From the NCBI RefSeq assembly GCF_019039055.1, contig NZ_JAHOPB010000001.1, positions 372,001-436,000 on the forward strand: DNA of 64,000 nt, written 5' to 3'. Both the position numbers and the translations under genes were made by a program. The stretch is from Reyranella humidisoli. Lineage in GTDB: Bacteria; Pseudomonadota; Alphaproteobacteria; Reyranellales; Reyranellaceae. Below, piece by piece: positions 54,227 to 63,284 of this stretch. Below the pieces are notes generated by a model. It was not told the origin of the DNA. It saw only the letters and a program-made list of their open reading frames with translations, and did no database searches. Position 1 is the stretch's first letter. The number at the start of each line of letters is the position of its first letter.

Positions 54227-55713
54227 TGCCCCTCGATCTGCACGCCCGCGCGCTGATGATCCAGGGCACCGGCTCCGACGTGGGCAAGTCGCTGCTGGTC
54301 GCGGGCCTCGCCCGCGCCTTCACGCGACGCGGCCTGCGCGTACTCCCTTTCAAGCCGCAGAACATGTCGAACAATGCGGCCGTGACGGCCGACGGCGGCG
54401 AGATCGGACGCGCCCAGGCACTTCAGGCGCGCGCCGCGCGAGTCCCCACCAGCGTTCACATGAATCCGGTGTTGTTGAAACCGCAGACCGATGTTGGCGC
54501 GCAGGTCGTGGTGCAGGGCCGCGTCGTCGGCAACGCGAAGGCGCGCGAGTATCAGGCGATGAAGCCGAGGCTGCTGGGCGCCGTCCTCGACAGTTTCGGC
54601 CGCCTCGCCGCCGAGGCCGATCTCGTCCTGGTCGAAGGCGCCGGTTCGGCGTCGGAGGTCAACCTGCGCGCCGCCGACATCGCCAACATGGGCTTTGCGC
54701 GCGCCGCGGACGTTCCCGTCGTGCTGGTGGGCGACATCGATCGCGGCGGCGTCATCGCGAGCCTGGTCGGCACGAAGGTGGTGATCGAGCCCGAAGACGC
54801 CGCGATGATCGTGGGCTTCCTCGTCAACCGCTTCCGCGGCGATCCGAGCCTGTTCGCCGACGGCATGGCGCGCATCGCCGACGAGACCGGCTGGGCCGCG
54901 CTCGGCCTCATCCCCTACTTCGCCGAAGCGCAGAAGCTGCCCGCCGAAGACGCGCTCGGCATTCCCGGTCGTGGCGCCTTAACTGGTGCCGTCAAGGTCG
55001 TCGTGCTCGCCTATCCGCGCATCGCAAACTTCGACGACTTCGATCCGCTGCGACAGGAGCCCGGCGTCGACGTCGCGTTCATCCGCCCCGGCGAGCCGAT
55101 CCCCGGCGACGCGGCCCTGGTCATCCTGCCGGGCTCGAAGGCCACCATCGCCGATCTTGGCGCCCTGCGCGAAACCGGATGGGACGTCGATCTCGCCGCG
55201 CATCGGCGCCGCGGCGGTCACGTGCTGGGGATCTGCGGCGGCTATCAGATGCTGGGGCGACGCGTGGCCGATCCCGACGGAATTGAAGGCGCGCCCGGCA
55301 GCGTCGAGGGGCTGGGCCTGCTCGACGCCGACACCGTACTCGGCGGCGACAAGAGGCTGGTCGAGGTGTCGGGCACGACGATCGCCGGAGGCGTGCCCTT
55401 CAAGGGCTACGAGATGCATGTCGGCCGCACCACCGCGTCGCAGCCGCCGATGCTCGATCTTGGCGGCGGCCGCACGGACGGTGCCATCGACGCGAGCGGC
55501 CGGATCGCCGGCTGTTACATCCACGGCCTGCTGGCCGATGACCAGCAGCGGCAGCACTGGCTGGCCCGCATCGGCGCGCAGGGTTCCGATCTCGACTACG
55601 AAGCCGGCATCGACGCCACCCTCGATGCGCTCGCCGACCATCTCGAGAAGCATGTCGATTGCACGCGACTGCTCAAGCTCGCGCGCGTGCCCACGATCAA
55701 GACAGCAGCGTAA
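54226..55713 (+). CDS. cobQ: cobyric acid synthase
   Basis: A 495-residue glutamine-dependent amidotransferase adding four amides to adenosylcobyrinic acid a,c-diamide. The N-terminal P-loop-like [40 protein letters not shown] and the C-terminal glutaminase Cys in [17 protein letters not shown] are intact, as is the catalytic His region [13 protein letters not shown]. It overlaps cobO by 1 nt and converges with cobD, whose 3' end it overlaps by 17 nt. Confidence 0.97.
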   Translation: MPLDLHARALMIQGTGSDVGKSLLVAGLARAFTRRGLRVLPFKPQNMSNNAAVTADGGEIGRAQALQARAARVPTSVHMNPVLLKPQTDVGAQVVVQGRVVGNAKAREYQAMKPRLLGAVLDSFGRLAAEADLVLVEGAGSASEVNLRAADIANMGFARAADVPVVLVGDIDRGGVIASLVGTKVVIEPEDAAMIVGFLVNRFRGDPSLFADGMARIADETGWAALGLIPYFAEAQKLPAEDALGIPGRGALTGAVKVVVLAYPRIANFDDFDPLRQEPGVDVAFIRPGEPIPGDAALVILPGSKATIADLGALRETGWDVDLAAHRRRGGHVLGICGGYQMLGRRVADPDGIEGAPGSVEGLGLLDADTVLGGDKRLVEVSGTTIAGGVPFKGYEMHVGRTTASQPPMLDLGGGRTDGAIDASGRIAGCYIHGLLADDQQRQHWLARIGAQGSDLDYEAGIDATLDALADHLEKHVDCTRLLKLARVPTIKTAA

Positions 55714-56689
55714 GGACCGCGAGAAGCGCGACGACCGTTACCTGCACCGCGCACGCCACGCGATAGAGACGAAGCGCGGCGCGAATGTCGGCGGCCGTCA
55801 GATCGGCGCGGCCTTCGCCCATCCAATGGTCGTCGACCTTCACGCCGCCATAGACACGCGGGCCGGCCAGCTTGATGCCGAGCGCGCCCGCCATTGCCGA
55901 CTCCGGCCATCCGGCGTTGGGTGAGCGATGGTGACGCGCGTCGCGTTTTACTGCCGCGATGGCGCCGGCCGGCGACAAGCCCGGCCGCAACGAGGCCGCC
56001 AGCACCAGCCACAGCGCCGCCAGCCGCGAAGCGGGCAGGTTCACGTAGTCGTCCAGCCGGGCCGACGCCCATCCAAACGCCCGGTAACGATCCGACTTGT
56101 GGCCGATCATCGAATCGGCCGTGTTGATAGCCTTGTAGGCCAGTGCGCCGGGAAGACCGGCCACGACCATCCAGAAGAGTGGCGCCACGACACCGTCGGA
56201 GAAGTTCTCGGCGAGGCTCTCGATGGCAGCGCGGCTGATCGCGGCTTCATCGAGTTCGCTCGTGTCGCGGCCCACGATCATCGACACCGCCGTACGCCCG
56301 CCGACGACGCCCTCGCGCTCGAGCGCCGTCGCCACGGCGGCCACGTGATCGTGCAGGCTTCGCTGCGCCAGCAGTGAACTTGCAAGCACCGCGCAGAGGA
56401 TCATACCGGCGACGCCGGGCAGCAGCGCGCCGCAAAGCCACGCAATGGCAGTGCCGAAGGCGAGACCTGCGGCCAGCAGTACCAGCAGCGTCACGACGCC
56501 GAGCATGCGTCGCCGCCCATACGAACGATGCGACGAATTCCACGCCCGTTCGCACCATGCTATGAGCCGGCCGATCCAGGTGACGGGATGTCCGATCGCG
56601 CGATAGAGGGCGTCGGGATATCCGAAGACCGCTTCGACGGCGACGGCAACGAGGGCAAGACCCGCGAACATGAGCGCTCTGCCTAACAT
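55697..56689 (-). CDS. cobD: adenosylcobinamide-phosphate synthase (CbiB type)
   Basis: A 330-residue inner-membrane enzyme that joins adenosylcobyric acid to (R)-1-amino-2-propanol O-phosphate. Characteristic stretches: [79 protein letters not shown] and [20 protein letters not shown]. The start is uncertain: ATG 56689 would overlap divergent cobC by 20 bp, while ATG 56671 (with AGG about 10 nt upstream) also fits. Its 3' end overlaps cobQ. Confidence 0.93.
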   Translation of the reverse strand: MLGRALMFAGLALVAVAVEAVFGYPDALYRAIGHPVTWIGRLIAWCERAWNSSHRSYGRRRMLGVVTLLVLLAAGLAFGTAIAWLCGALLPGVAGMILCAVLASSLLAQRSLHDHVAAVATALEREGVVGGRTAVSMIVGRDTSELDEAAISRAAIESLAENFSDGVVAPLFWMVVAGLPGALAYKAINTADSMIGHKSDRYRAFGWASARLDDYVNLPASRLAALWLVLAASLRPGLSPAGAIAAVKRDARHHRSPNAGWPESAMAGALGIKLAGPRVYGGVKVDDHWMGEGRADLTAADIRAALRLYRVACAVQVTVVALLAVLTLLS

Positions 56690-57674
56690 GGGCGACCCGA
56701 ACGGAACACCAGTGGTGCATGGCGGCGACCTTTCGGCCGTGCGCCAGCGCTTCCCCGACGCGCCGTCGCCATGGCTCGACCTGTCGACGGGCATCAACCC
56801 GATGCCTTATCCGGTGCCGGATCTGCCGCCCGAAACCTGGTCGCGCCTGCCCACGCGCGAACAGAACGACGCGCTGATCGCCGCCGCCGCGCGGCGCTAC
56901 GGCGTTCGCGATCCGGCAACGATCGTCGCAGCGCCCGGCACGCAGGCGCTCATCCAGGCGATCCCGCGCCTCGTGCCTCGATCACGCGTCGCCGTGGTCG
57001 GCCCGACCTATGAAGAACATCAGGTCTGCTGGCGCCGGCAGGGCCACGACGTCGCCGTCGTTTCCAGCCTCGACGAGGCAGGCGACGCAGAGGTCGTGGT
57101 CCTCGTGAATCCCGACAATCCCACCGGTCGCCTTGTGCCGGTCGAAGCGCTGCCGCCGCGCCCGAGGTTGCTCGTCGTCGACGAAGCCTTCATCGACCTG
57201 TCGCCGTCCGAGGCCAGCCTCGCGGGCAGGCTGCCACCGCGCACCGTGGTGCTGCGTTCCTTTGGCAAGACCTACGGCCTCGCCGGCCTTCGCCTGGGCT
57301 TCGCCGTCGCCAACCCCGACCTCGCCTTTTCCTTGCGCGACGAACTCGGACCGTGGGCGGTCTCGGGTCCCGCGCTGGAGATCGGGCGAACAGCGCTTGC
57401 CGACAACGCTTGGCTGGATGCAGCGTCCCGACGCCTCCAGGCGGACCGCCATCAACTCGACGAGATCCTGAAGGACGCTGGCTTCACCATTGTCGGCGGA
57501 ACGTCGCTCTTCTGTCTCGCCGAGCATCCCGAGGCGTCCTCAATGATCGACCGGTTGGGCCGCGGCGGACTTCATGTCCGGCACTTCCCGCACTGGCCTT
57601 CGCGGATGCGCTTTGGCCTGCCCGGCGACGCCACGGCCTTCGCCCGGCTTCGTACCGCCCTGGACACCCGTTGA
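56670..57674 (+). CDS. cobC: threonine-phosphate decarboxylase (CobC type)
   Basis: A 334-residue PLP-dependent aminotransferase-fold enzyme that makes the aminopropanol-phosphate linker. HGGDLSAVRQRFPDAPSPWL, LDLSTGINPMPYPVPDLPPE, VVLVNPDNPTGRLVP and the Schiff-base Lys in VVLRSFGKTYGLAGLRLGF are clear. ATG 56670 or 56688 may be used; the former overlaps the cobD start region. The sulfatase gene begins 7 nt after its stop. Confidence 0.94.
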   Translation: MSALPNMGDPNGTPVVHGGDLSAVRQRFPDAPSPWLDLSTGINPMPYPVPDLPPETWSRLPTREQNDALIAAAARRYGVRDPATIVAAPGTQALIQAIPRLVPRSRVAVVGPTYEEHQVCWRRQGHDVAVVSSLDEAGDAEVVVLVNPDNPTGRLVPVEALPPRPRLLVVDEAFIDLSPSEASLAGRLPPRTVVLRSFGKTYGLAGLRLGFAVANPDLAFSLRDELGPWAVSGPALEIGRTALADNAWLDAASRRLQADRHQLDEILKDAGFTIVGGTSLFCLAEHPEASSMIDRLGRGGLHVRHFPHWPSRMRFGLPGDATAFARLRTALDTR

Positions 57675-57681
57675 GGAAATC

Positions 57682-59496
57682 GTGACCGATCCATCGCGCA
57701 GGAGTTTCATCGCCGCCGGTGCCGCCCTTGCCGCTGCAGGCGCTCTCGACGGCGGTCCGTCGCCGGCCAACGCGCAGGCCCGCATCACCGGCGGCACCCA
57801 GTCGGCCTTCCCTTCGCCCGAAGCGCCGGGCTCCAACGACGGCGGCTACAACATCCTCTTCATCCTGACCGACCAGGAACATTACATGGGCCCGCGCTGG
57901 CCCATCCCGCTGCCGGGACACGAGCGGCTGCGCACCACCGGCACCTTCTTCGAGAACCACCAGATCGCGTCGGACATGTGCTCGGCCTCGCGCGCGGTGA
58001 TCTATACCGGCCTGCACACGCCCCATAACGGCATCTTCGACAATGCCGGCGTGCCTTACATGAAGAGCCTGGATCCAAAGCTGCCGACCATCGGCAAGAT
58101 CCTGCGGAAGATGGGCTACTACACCGCCTACAAGGGCAAGTGGCACCTGAACGGCGCTATGGCGATGGAGAACCACGCCGACGACATCAAGGCGCTGTTC
58201 GAAACGATGATGGATCGCGACTACGGCTTCTACGATTACACCGGCGTCGGCGATTTCATCGAGGGCGCCCAGGGCGGTTACCAGTACGACGCGATCACCT
58301 CGGCGCAGGCGATCCAGTGGCTGAAGGCCAAGGGCCGCCCGATGACCGACCGCAAGCAGCCCTGGTATCTCGCGGTCAATCTCGTGAACCCGCACGACGT
58401 GATGTGGGTGAACACCGACAAACGCAGCGGGCCGCCGGTTCAGGCGATCGAGGCCAAGCTCAACATTGCCTATCCACCCGACGATTCTTTCTACCGGCAG
58501 GAATGGAACGACATACCGCTGCAGAAGACCTGGCAGCAATCGCTCGACACGCCCGACCGCGTGCCGGCGCATCGCATCTACAAGGGCGCCAATGCCATCC
58601 TGACGGGACTGATCCCCCAGGAAGAATGGCGCATGCGGCTGCGTCAGAATTACTATTTCAACGCCATCCGCGACGTCGACCAGCAGATCGTGCAGCTGCT
58701 GGAGCAGCTCGACCGGCTCGGCCTCACCGACAACACGATCGTGATCTTCACGTCGGACCATGGCGACCTGCTGGCCAGCCATGGCGGGCTGCAGGGCAAG
58801 GGCACGACGACCTATCGCCAGCAGAACCACGTGCCGATGCTGGTCGTGCATCCCGAGATCAAAGGCGGCCAGCGCTGCTTCGAAACCACGTCGCATCTCG
58901 ACTTCGTGCCGACCATCGTTTCCCTCACCGGCAAGTCGACCGCGCCGGTCGCCGACACGATGGCGCTGATGAAGGGCCAGGATTTCTCCCCGCTGCTGCG
59001 TCAGCCCGCGAGTCCGGCCTTCACGCGAGACCGCGGCGGCGTGCTGTTCTGCTACAGCCAGATCATGGTGCACGACGCGAATTTCACGAAGGAGCTTTAC
59101 GAGACGCTGCTGAACAAATCGATCGCGCGCTCGGACCTGTTCAGGAAGATCGAATCGTTCCCGGTCGACTGGAAGCTGCGCGTCTGCATCCGCTCCATCG
59201 TCGACGAACGCTACAAGTTCAGCCGCTACTTCTCGTTCCGCAACTTCAACACGCCGACGACGCTGGAGCAGCTCAAGGCCAGCAACGATCTCGAACTCTA
59301 CGATCTCGCGAACGATCCCGACGAGATCGTGAACCTCGCTTACGATTTCGAGCGCAACCGCGATCTGATCGCGACGATGAACGCCAAGCTGAATGCTCTG
59401 ATCGCCCGCGAGATCGGCACCGACGACGGAAGCTTCATGCATCTCGATTCGTGGATCGACTGGAAGGACGCGACGCCGGCCGCGATCAATATCTGA
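57682..59496 (+). CDS. Tat-exported type I sulfatase
   Basis: A 604-residue sulfatase/phosphonate-hydrolase family enzyme. The twin-arginine signal SRRSFIAAGAALAAAG opens the protein, so it is folded before export. Cys100 in the C-x-A-S-R motif (DMCSASRAVIYTGLHTPHNG) is set to become formylglycine. Metal ligands are in ILTDQEHYM and FTSDHGDLLASHG. The GTG start at 57682 has GAGG 6 nt upstream, overlapping the cobC end, and is preferred to an upstream in-frame ATG at 57574. Despite overlap with the cob run it has no known B12 role; the substrate is unknown. Confidence 0.92.
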   Translation: MTDPSRRSFIAAGAALAAAGALDGGPSPANAQARITGGTQSAFPSPEAPGSNDGGYNILFILTDQEHYMGPRWPIPLPGHERLRTTGTFFENHQIASDMCSASRAVIYTGLHTPHNGIFDNAGVPYMKSLDPKLPTIGKILRKMGYYTAYKGKWHLNGAMAMENHADDIKALFETMMDRDYGFYDYTGVGDFIEGAQGGYQYDAITSAQAIQWLKAKGRPMTDRKQPWYLAVNLVNPHDVMWVNTDKRSGPPVQAIEAKLNIAYPPDDSFYRQEWNDIPLQKTWQQSLDTPDRVPAHRIYKGANAILTGLIPQEEWRMRLRQNYYFNAIRDVDQQIVQLLEQLDRLGLTDNTIVIFTSDHGDLLASHGGLQGKGTTTYRQQNHVPMLVVHPEIKGGQRCFETTSHLDFVPTIVSLTGKSTAPVADTMALMKGQDFSPLLRQPASPAFTRDRGGVLFCYSQIMVHDANFTKELYETLLNKSIARSDLFRKIESFPVDWKLRVCIRSIVDERYKFSRYFSFRNFNTPTTLEQLKASNDLELYDLANDPDEIVNLAYDFERNRDLIATMNAKLNALIAREIGTDDGSFMHLDSWIDWKDATPAAINI

Positions 59497-59524
59497 GGCA
59501 GTGCACGCGTGGGTCAGACAAACG

Positions 59525-59623
59525 AAAGATCCCTCGCTACGCTCGGGATGACACTGTTGTTGGAATAGGCGCAGTGCGCCGAATCAAAAGACGGTGTCAT
59601 CCTGAGCGCAGCGAAGGATCCTT
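59525..59623. repeat. dispersed inverted repeat, family A, copy 4
   Basis: Left arm 59525-59554 and right arm 59594-59623 with a few mismatches (CATCCTGAGCGCAGCGAAGG). Its spacer shares the GGAATnGGCGCA..GCGCC core with copy 2. It lies in the 163-nt gap between the convergent sulfatase and selO genes, which holds no other feature. Confidence 0.88.
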
Positions 59624-59659
59624 TCTCTTCGCCTCGAAACGCGAATGGAAACGACTCAA

Positions 59660-61147
59660 CTAAGTGCCACAGAAAGTCCGATAAACGCCCCCGTCAGCCG
59701 GCGCCGGCTCGGCATAGGCTTCCAGTCCCGGCCGTTCCTCGTAAGGCTTCGCCAGCACCGCGAGCAATTCCTCGAACGGCGCATAGTCCTCGCGCTCGGC
59801 CGCGGCGCTGAGCACGAGTTCGACGCGATGATTGCGCGGAATGTAGATCGGGTTGACCAGATGCATCGCCGCGCGACGGGTCGGACCATCCTGCGGCTCG
59901 CGTACCAGGCGCTCGCGCCAGCGCGGGAGCCAGGCCTCGAAGGCTTCCGGCTTGTTGGCGAACAGGCGGCGGACTTCGGCATCGGCCGCCGGATCGGCAG
60001 CAGCGTCGCCCAGCCGGCGGAAGGTCAGGGTGAAATCGGCCTGGCCTTCGGTCATGGCATTCAGCAGGTCCTGCGCCAGCGCCGCGTCGCCCTCCTCCTC
60101 GGTGGAGAGGCCGAGCTTCTGCCGCAGCCCGCCGGTCAAGGCGGCGACGTAGCGGTCGCGAAAGGTCCCCAGCGTCTCGTTGGCGATGGCCAGCGCCTTG
60201 TCGCTGTCATCGGCCAGCAACGGCAGCAGGGTCTCGCCGAAGCGCGCCAGGTTCCAGTGCGCGATGCTGGGCTGGTGCGCATAGGCATAGCGGCCCTGCT
60301 GGTCGATCGAGCTGAACACCGTCTCGGGATTGTAGGCGTCCATGAAGGCGCAGGGGCCGTAGTCGATGGTCTCGCCGGCAATGGAGCAATTGTCGGTGTT
60401 CATCACGCCATGGATGAAGCCGACCAGCAGCCACCTGGCGACCAGAGCGGCCTGCCGCCCGATCACGCTCTCGAACAGCACGCGATACGGCTCTGCTGAG
60501 TCGCGCGCGTGCGGATAGTGGCGCGCGATGACATGGTCGGCGAGCAGGCGCAGCGCCTCGGTGTCGCGGCGGGCGGCAAAGAACTGGAAGGTACCGACGC
60601 GGACGTGGCTGGAGGCGACGCGCGTCAGCACGGCGCCCGGCAGTTCGCCGTCACGCCAGATCGGCTCGCCGGTGGTGACGGCCGCCAGAGAGCGCGTCGT
60701 CGGGATGCCGAGGGCCGCCATCGCCTCGCTGACGATGTATTCGCGCAGCACCGGGCCGACGGCCGCGCGACCGTCGCCGCTGCGCGAGAAGGGCGTCGGG
60801 CCCGAACCCTTGAGCTGGATGTCCCGGCGCAGGCCGTCACGGTCCACGACCTCCCCCAGCAAGATGGCGCGACCGTCGCCGAGCTGCGGCACGAAGTTGC
60901 CGAACTGGTGGCCGGCATAGGCCAGCGCGATCGGCTCGGAGCCGGGCGCGACCTTGTTGCCGGCCAGCATCGCGACGCCTTCCGGCGAAGACAGCACCTC
61001 GGGATCGAGGCCAAGCTGCAAGGCCAACGCGCGATTGAGCTTCACCAGCCGCGGCGCCGCGACCGGCGTCGGCGACAGCCGGGCATAGAAACGCTCCGGC
61101 AGCCTCGCATAGCTGTTGTCGAACGGCAGGCTCGGCAGCGTGTCCAT
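59660..61147 (-). CDS. selO: SelO/YdiU-family protein AMPylase (pseudokinase)
   Basis: A 495-residue pseudokinase that in characterised members transfers AMP to proteins and influences redox control. Family signatures: [98 protein letters not shown] and [20 protein letters not shown]. It ends FCGT with an ordinary Cys and a normal stop; there is no in-frame TGA suggesting selenocysteine. ATG at 61147 gives full length. Confidence 0.96.
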   Translation of the reverse strand: MDTLPSLPFDNSYARLPERFYARLSPTPVAAPRLVKLNRALALQLGLDPEVLSSPEGVAMLAGNKVAPGSEPIALAYAGHQFGNFVPQLGDGRAILLGEVVDRDGLRRDIQLKGSGPTPFSRSGDGRAAVGPVLREYIVSEAMAALGIPTTRSLAAVTTGEPIWRDGELPGAVLTRVASSHVRVGTFQFFAARRDTEALRLLADHVIARHYPHARDSAEPYRVLFESVIGRQAALVARWLLVGFIHGVMNTDNCSIAGETIDYGPCAFMDAYNPETVFSSIDQQGRYAYAHQPSIAHWNLARFGETLLPLLADDSDKALAIANETLGTFRDRYVAALTGGLRQKLGLSTEEEGDAALAQDLLNAMTEGQADFTLTFRRLGDAAADPAADAEVRRLFANKPEAFEAWLPRWRERLVREPQDGPTRRAAMHLVNPIYIPRNHRVELVLSAAAEREDYAPFEELLAVLAKPYEERPGLEAYAEPAPADGGVYRTFCGT

Positions 61148-61162
61148 GTGCTTGTTGCCTCC

Positions 61163-61522
61163 CTACTCGTCGTAGCGCGCCGTGGGGACGCCGCTCATGC
61201 GGTCGTAGTGAAGCGAGATGTTCTTCAGGGTGCAGAGATTGAGGTAACCCCACACGACCGGTGGGCCGCCATCGGCGAACGTGACCCTGAGGTCGCCCAT
61301 GCACCAGTCGGGCGATGCCCGGTAGGACACTTCGCGGGCTTCGCCGGGCCTGATACCCGGCGGTCTCATGAAATTCGGCCCCCACATGTTGAGCTGGGTC
61401 GGCGACACGGAAAGCTGGGCAATCGGATACTGCGTAGAATTCTTCAGCCGGAAGGTGGTTTCCTGGGCGGAAGCCTGCCCCGTGAAAAGGACCAGGGCGG
61501 CGACGGCCAGAGAGCGCATCAT
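61163..61522 (-). CDS. small periplasmic protein of unknown function
   Basis: A 119-residue exported protein with a signal peptide (MMRSLAVAALVLFTGQASAQ) and a beta-rich mature part containing TTFRLKNSTQYPIAQLSVSP and WCMGDLRVTF, with two Cys that could pair. It resembles small 'Tat pathway/ornamental' periplasmic proteins only in general layout, and no family is assigned. It sits 15 nt upstream of selO and may share its transcript. Reading further upstream (to 62704) is antisense to the deacetylase gene and is rejected. Confidence 0.65.
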   Translation of the reverse strand: MMRSLAVAALVLFTGQASAQETTFRLKNSTQYPIAQLSVSPTQLNMWGPNFMRPPGIRPGEAREVSYRASPDWCMGDLRVTFADGGPPVVWGYLNLCTLKNISLHYDRMSGVPTARYDE

Positions 61523-61600
61523 GGACAAAACAACCTCACAGCGAACGACGGGTTGCGCACGAGTCTGTCGCAGATCGCCGAAGCGCGCTAGAGGGAGAGC

Positions 61601-62530
61601 ATGACGCTGTTGATCGGCCATCCGTCGTTCCTCGAACACGATACCGGGGACTTCCACCCCGAGAGACCGGACCGGCTGCGCGCCGTCACCGCGGCCCTGG
61701 CCGATGAGGAATTCTCGGGCCTCGCCCGCCTCGTGGCACCCACGGCCACGATCGAGCAGCTGACTCGCGTCCATCCGCAGAATTATGTCGATGCCATCCT
61801 GGGCATCCGTCCACCCGAGGGCGAGCTGGTGCATGTCGACGGCGACACGGTCATGAGCGCGGGCAGCGCGAATGCGGCCCGTCACGCCGCCGGGGCCGTG
61901 ATCGCCGCCGTGGACGGCGTCCTGAAGGGCCGCGCCCGCACCGCCTTCGCCGCCGTGCGGCCGCCCGGGCATCACGCGACGCCCGACGTGCCGGGCGGTT
62001 TCTGCCTGTTCAACAATGTCGCGATCGGGGCGATGCACGCCCGCGCCGCCTTCGGCCTGCGGCGCGTGGCGCTGATCGACTTCGACGTTCATCACGGCCA
62101 GGGCACGCAGGCCGTGGTCGAGCCCGATCCCGACCTGTTCTACGCCTCGACGCACCAGTACCCGCTCTATCCCGGCACCGGTTCGGCCCGCGAGCGCGGC
62201 ATCGCCGGCAACGTCGTCAACGTCCCCCTGCCGGCCGGCAGCGGCAGCGCGGCGTTCCGCGCGGCCTGGAGCGACCGCCTCCTGCCGGCGCTCGACAATT
62301 TCGCGCCCGAACTGATCATCGTGTCCGCCGGGTTCGATGCCCATCGCCGCGATCCGCTGGCGCAACTCGACGTCGAGACCGAGGACTTCGTCTGGCTCAC
62401 CGAGGAATTGCTGTCGATCGCCGGCCGGCATGCGGGCGGCCGCCTCGTCTCGGTGCTGGAAGGCGGCTACGACCTGGCTGCCCTCGCCGAATCGGTCGCC
62501 GCGCACGTTCGCGCCCTGATGCGCGCCTGA
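61601..62530 (+). CDS. histone deacetylase-family (acetoin utilisation/acetylpolyamine-type) hydrolase
   Basis: A 309-residue Zn-dependent amidohydrolase. Active-site elements: RPPGHHATPDVPGGFCLFNN (His pair), LIDFDVHHGQGTQAVVEPDP (Zn Asp and His), VSAGFDAHRRDPLAQLDVE and LEGGYDLAALAESV. The family covers protein lysine deacetylases and acetylpolyamine amidohydrolases; both start with VGHPSFLEHD-like N-termini as here (LLIGHPSFLEHD). Single gene between a small exported protein and an outer-membrane protein. Confidence 0.93.
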   Translation: MTLLIGHPSFLEHDTGDFHPERPDRLRAVTAALADEEFSGLARLVAPTATIEQLTRVHPQNYVDAILGIRPPEGELVHVDGDTVMSAGSANAARHAAGAVIAAVDGVLKGRARTAFAAVRPPGHHATPDVPGGFCLFNNVAIGAMHARAAFGLRRVALIDFDVHHGQGTQAVVEPDPDLFYASTHQYPLYPGTGSARERGIAGNVVNVPLPAGSGSAAFRAAWSDRLLPALDNFAPELIIVSAGFDAHRRDPLAQLDVETEDFVWLTEELLSIAGRHAGGRLVSVLEGGYDLAALAESVAAHVRALMRA

Positions 62531-62573
62531 AACGACTTGCGCGTGTAACGGTCCCGGGCGATTTTCTCGCCGC

Positions 62574-63272
62574 GTGAACAAAAACAGCCGCTGCCTTCTC
62601 GCCGGGCTTCTCCTCTGGGTCGCGGCCGCCGTGTTCACGGGCCCGACACTGGCCGCGGGCGGGGCCCACATCGTCGATGATTCGGAGGTCGAGACGCCGG
62701 GCACCTGCCATCTCGAACTGTGGATTTCACGCTTCGTGCCGGGCGACGGGTACGGGAATGTCGGGCCGGCCTGTACGTCCCTGAAGATTCCCTGGCTGCA
62801 GTTCGGCGTGAACTACCAGCACTACTGGGACCAAGCCGGCGGCGCGCCGCTGATAGGGCCAGGGCTGAAGATCAATTTCCAGCCAGCCTCGGAAGGCGTG
62901 GGTTTCGCGCTGGGGATGAACGCGGGCGTCAATGCGCAGACCGGCGAACTGGGCGTGGCCAGCCTGCTTGCCCTGGTGACCGTTCCGATTACGGACAAAT
63001 TCCGGATCAATCTGAATGCCGGCTGGAGCTATCTGAACGCCGAAAACCCCACCGCGTTCTTCTGGGGCGGCCAGGTCGAGGTCAATGTCGGCTGGGACGT
63101 CACCCTGATGATGGAAGCCTTCGGTCGCCAACCCGGCGTAATCGGCAATCAGATGGGCCTGCGCTACACGCCGGCCGCCCACCCGCAGTTCGACTTCGAT
63201 CTTCTCGTGGGCACGGTTTTCGATCAGGACAGCACCAAGTTCTTCACGCTGGGCGTGACCATGCGGTTCTGA
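62574..63272 (+). CDS. outer-membrane beta-barrel-like protein
   Basis: A 232-residue exported protein with GTG start. Signal peptide (CLLAGLLLWVAAAVFTGPTL, cleavage near LAAGG), alternating beta-strands throughout, and a C-terminal strand ending VTMRF with a terminal Phe, the usual outer-membrane insertion signal. Two Cys (GTCHLEL, GPACTSL) flank the first strands. I do not recognise the family, and channel or structural roles are equally possible. Confidence 0.75.
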   Translation: MNKNSRCLLAGLLLWVAAAVFTGPTLAAGGAHIVDDSEVETPGTCHLELWISRFVPGDGYGNVGPACTSLKIPWLQFGVNYQHYWDQAGGAPLIGPGLKINFQPASEGVGFALGMNAGVNAQTGELGVASLLALVTVPITDKFRINLNAGWSYLNAENPTAFFWGGQVEVNVGWDVTLMMEAFGRQPGVIGNQMGLRYTPAAHPQFDFDLLVGTVFDQDSTKFFTLGVTMRF

Positions 63273-63284
63273 ACCGGTCTGCCG

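Noticed and set aside
61148..61159. Possible selenocysteine context in selO
   Set aside because: The C-terminus ends FCGT with a standard codon for Cys; no in-frame TGA or SECIS-like need is seen. The SelO name alone does not imply Sec.
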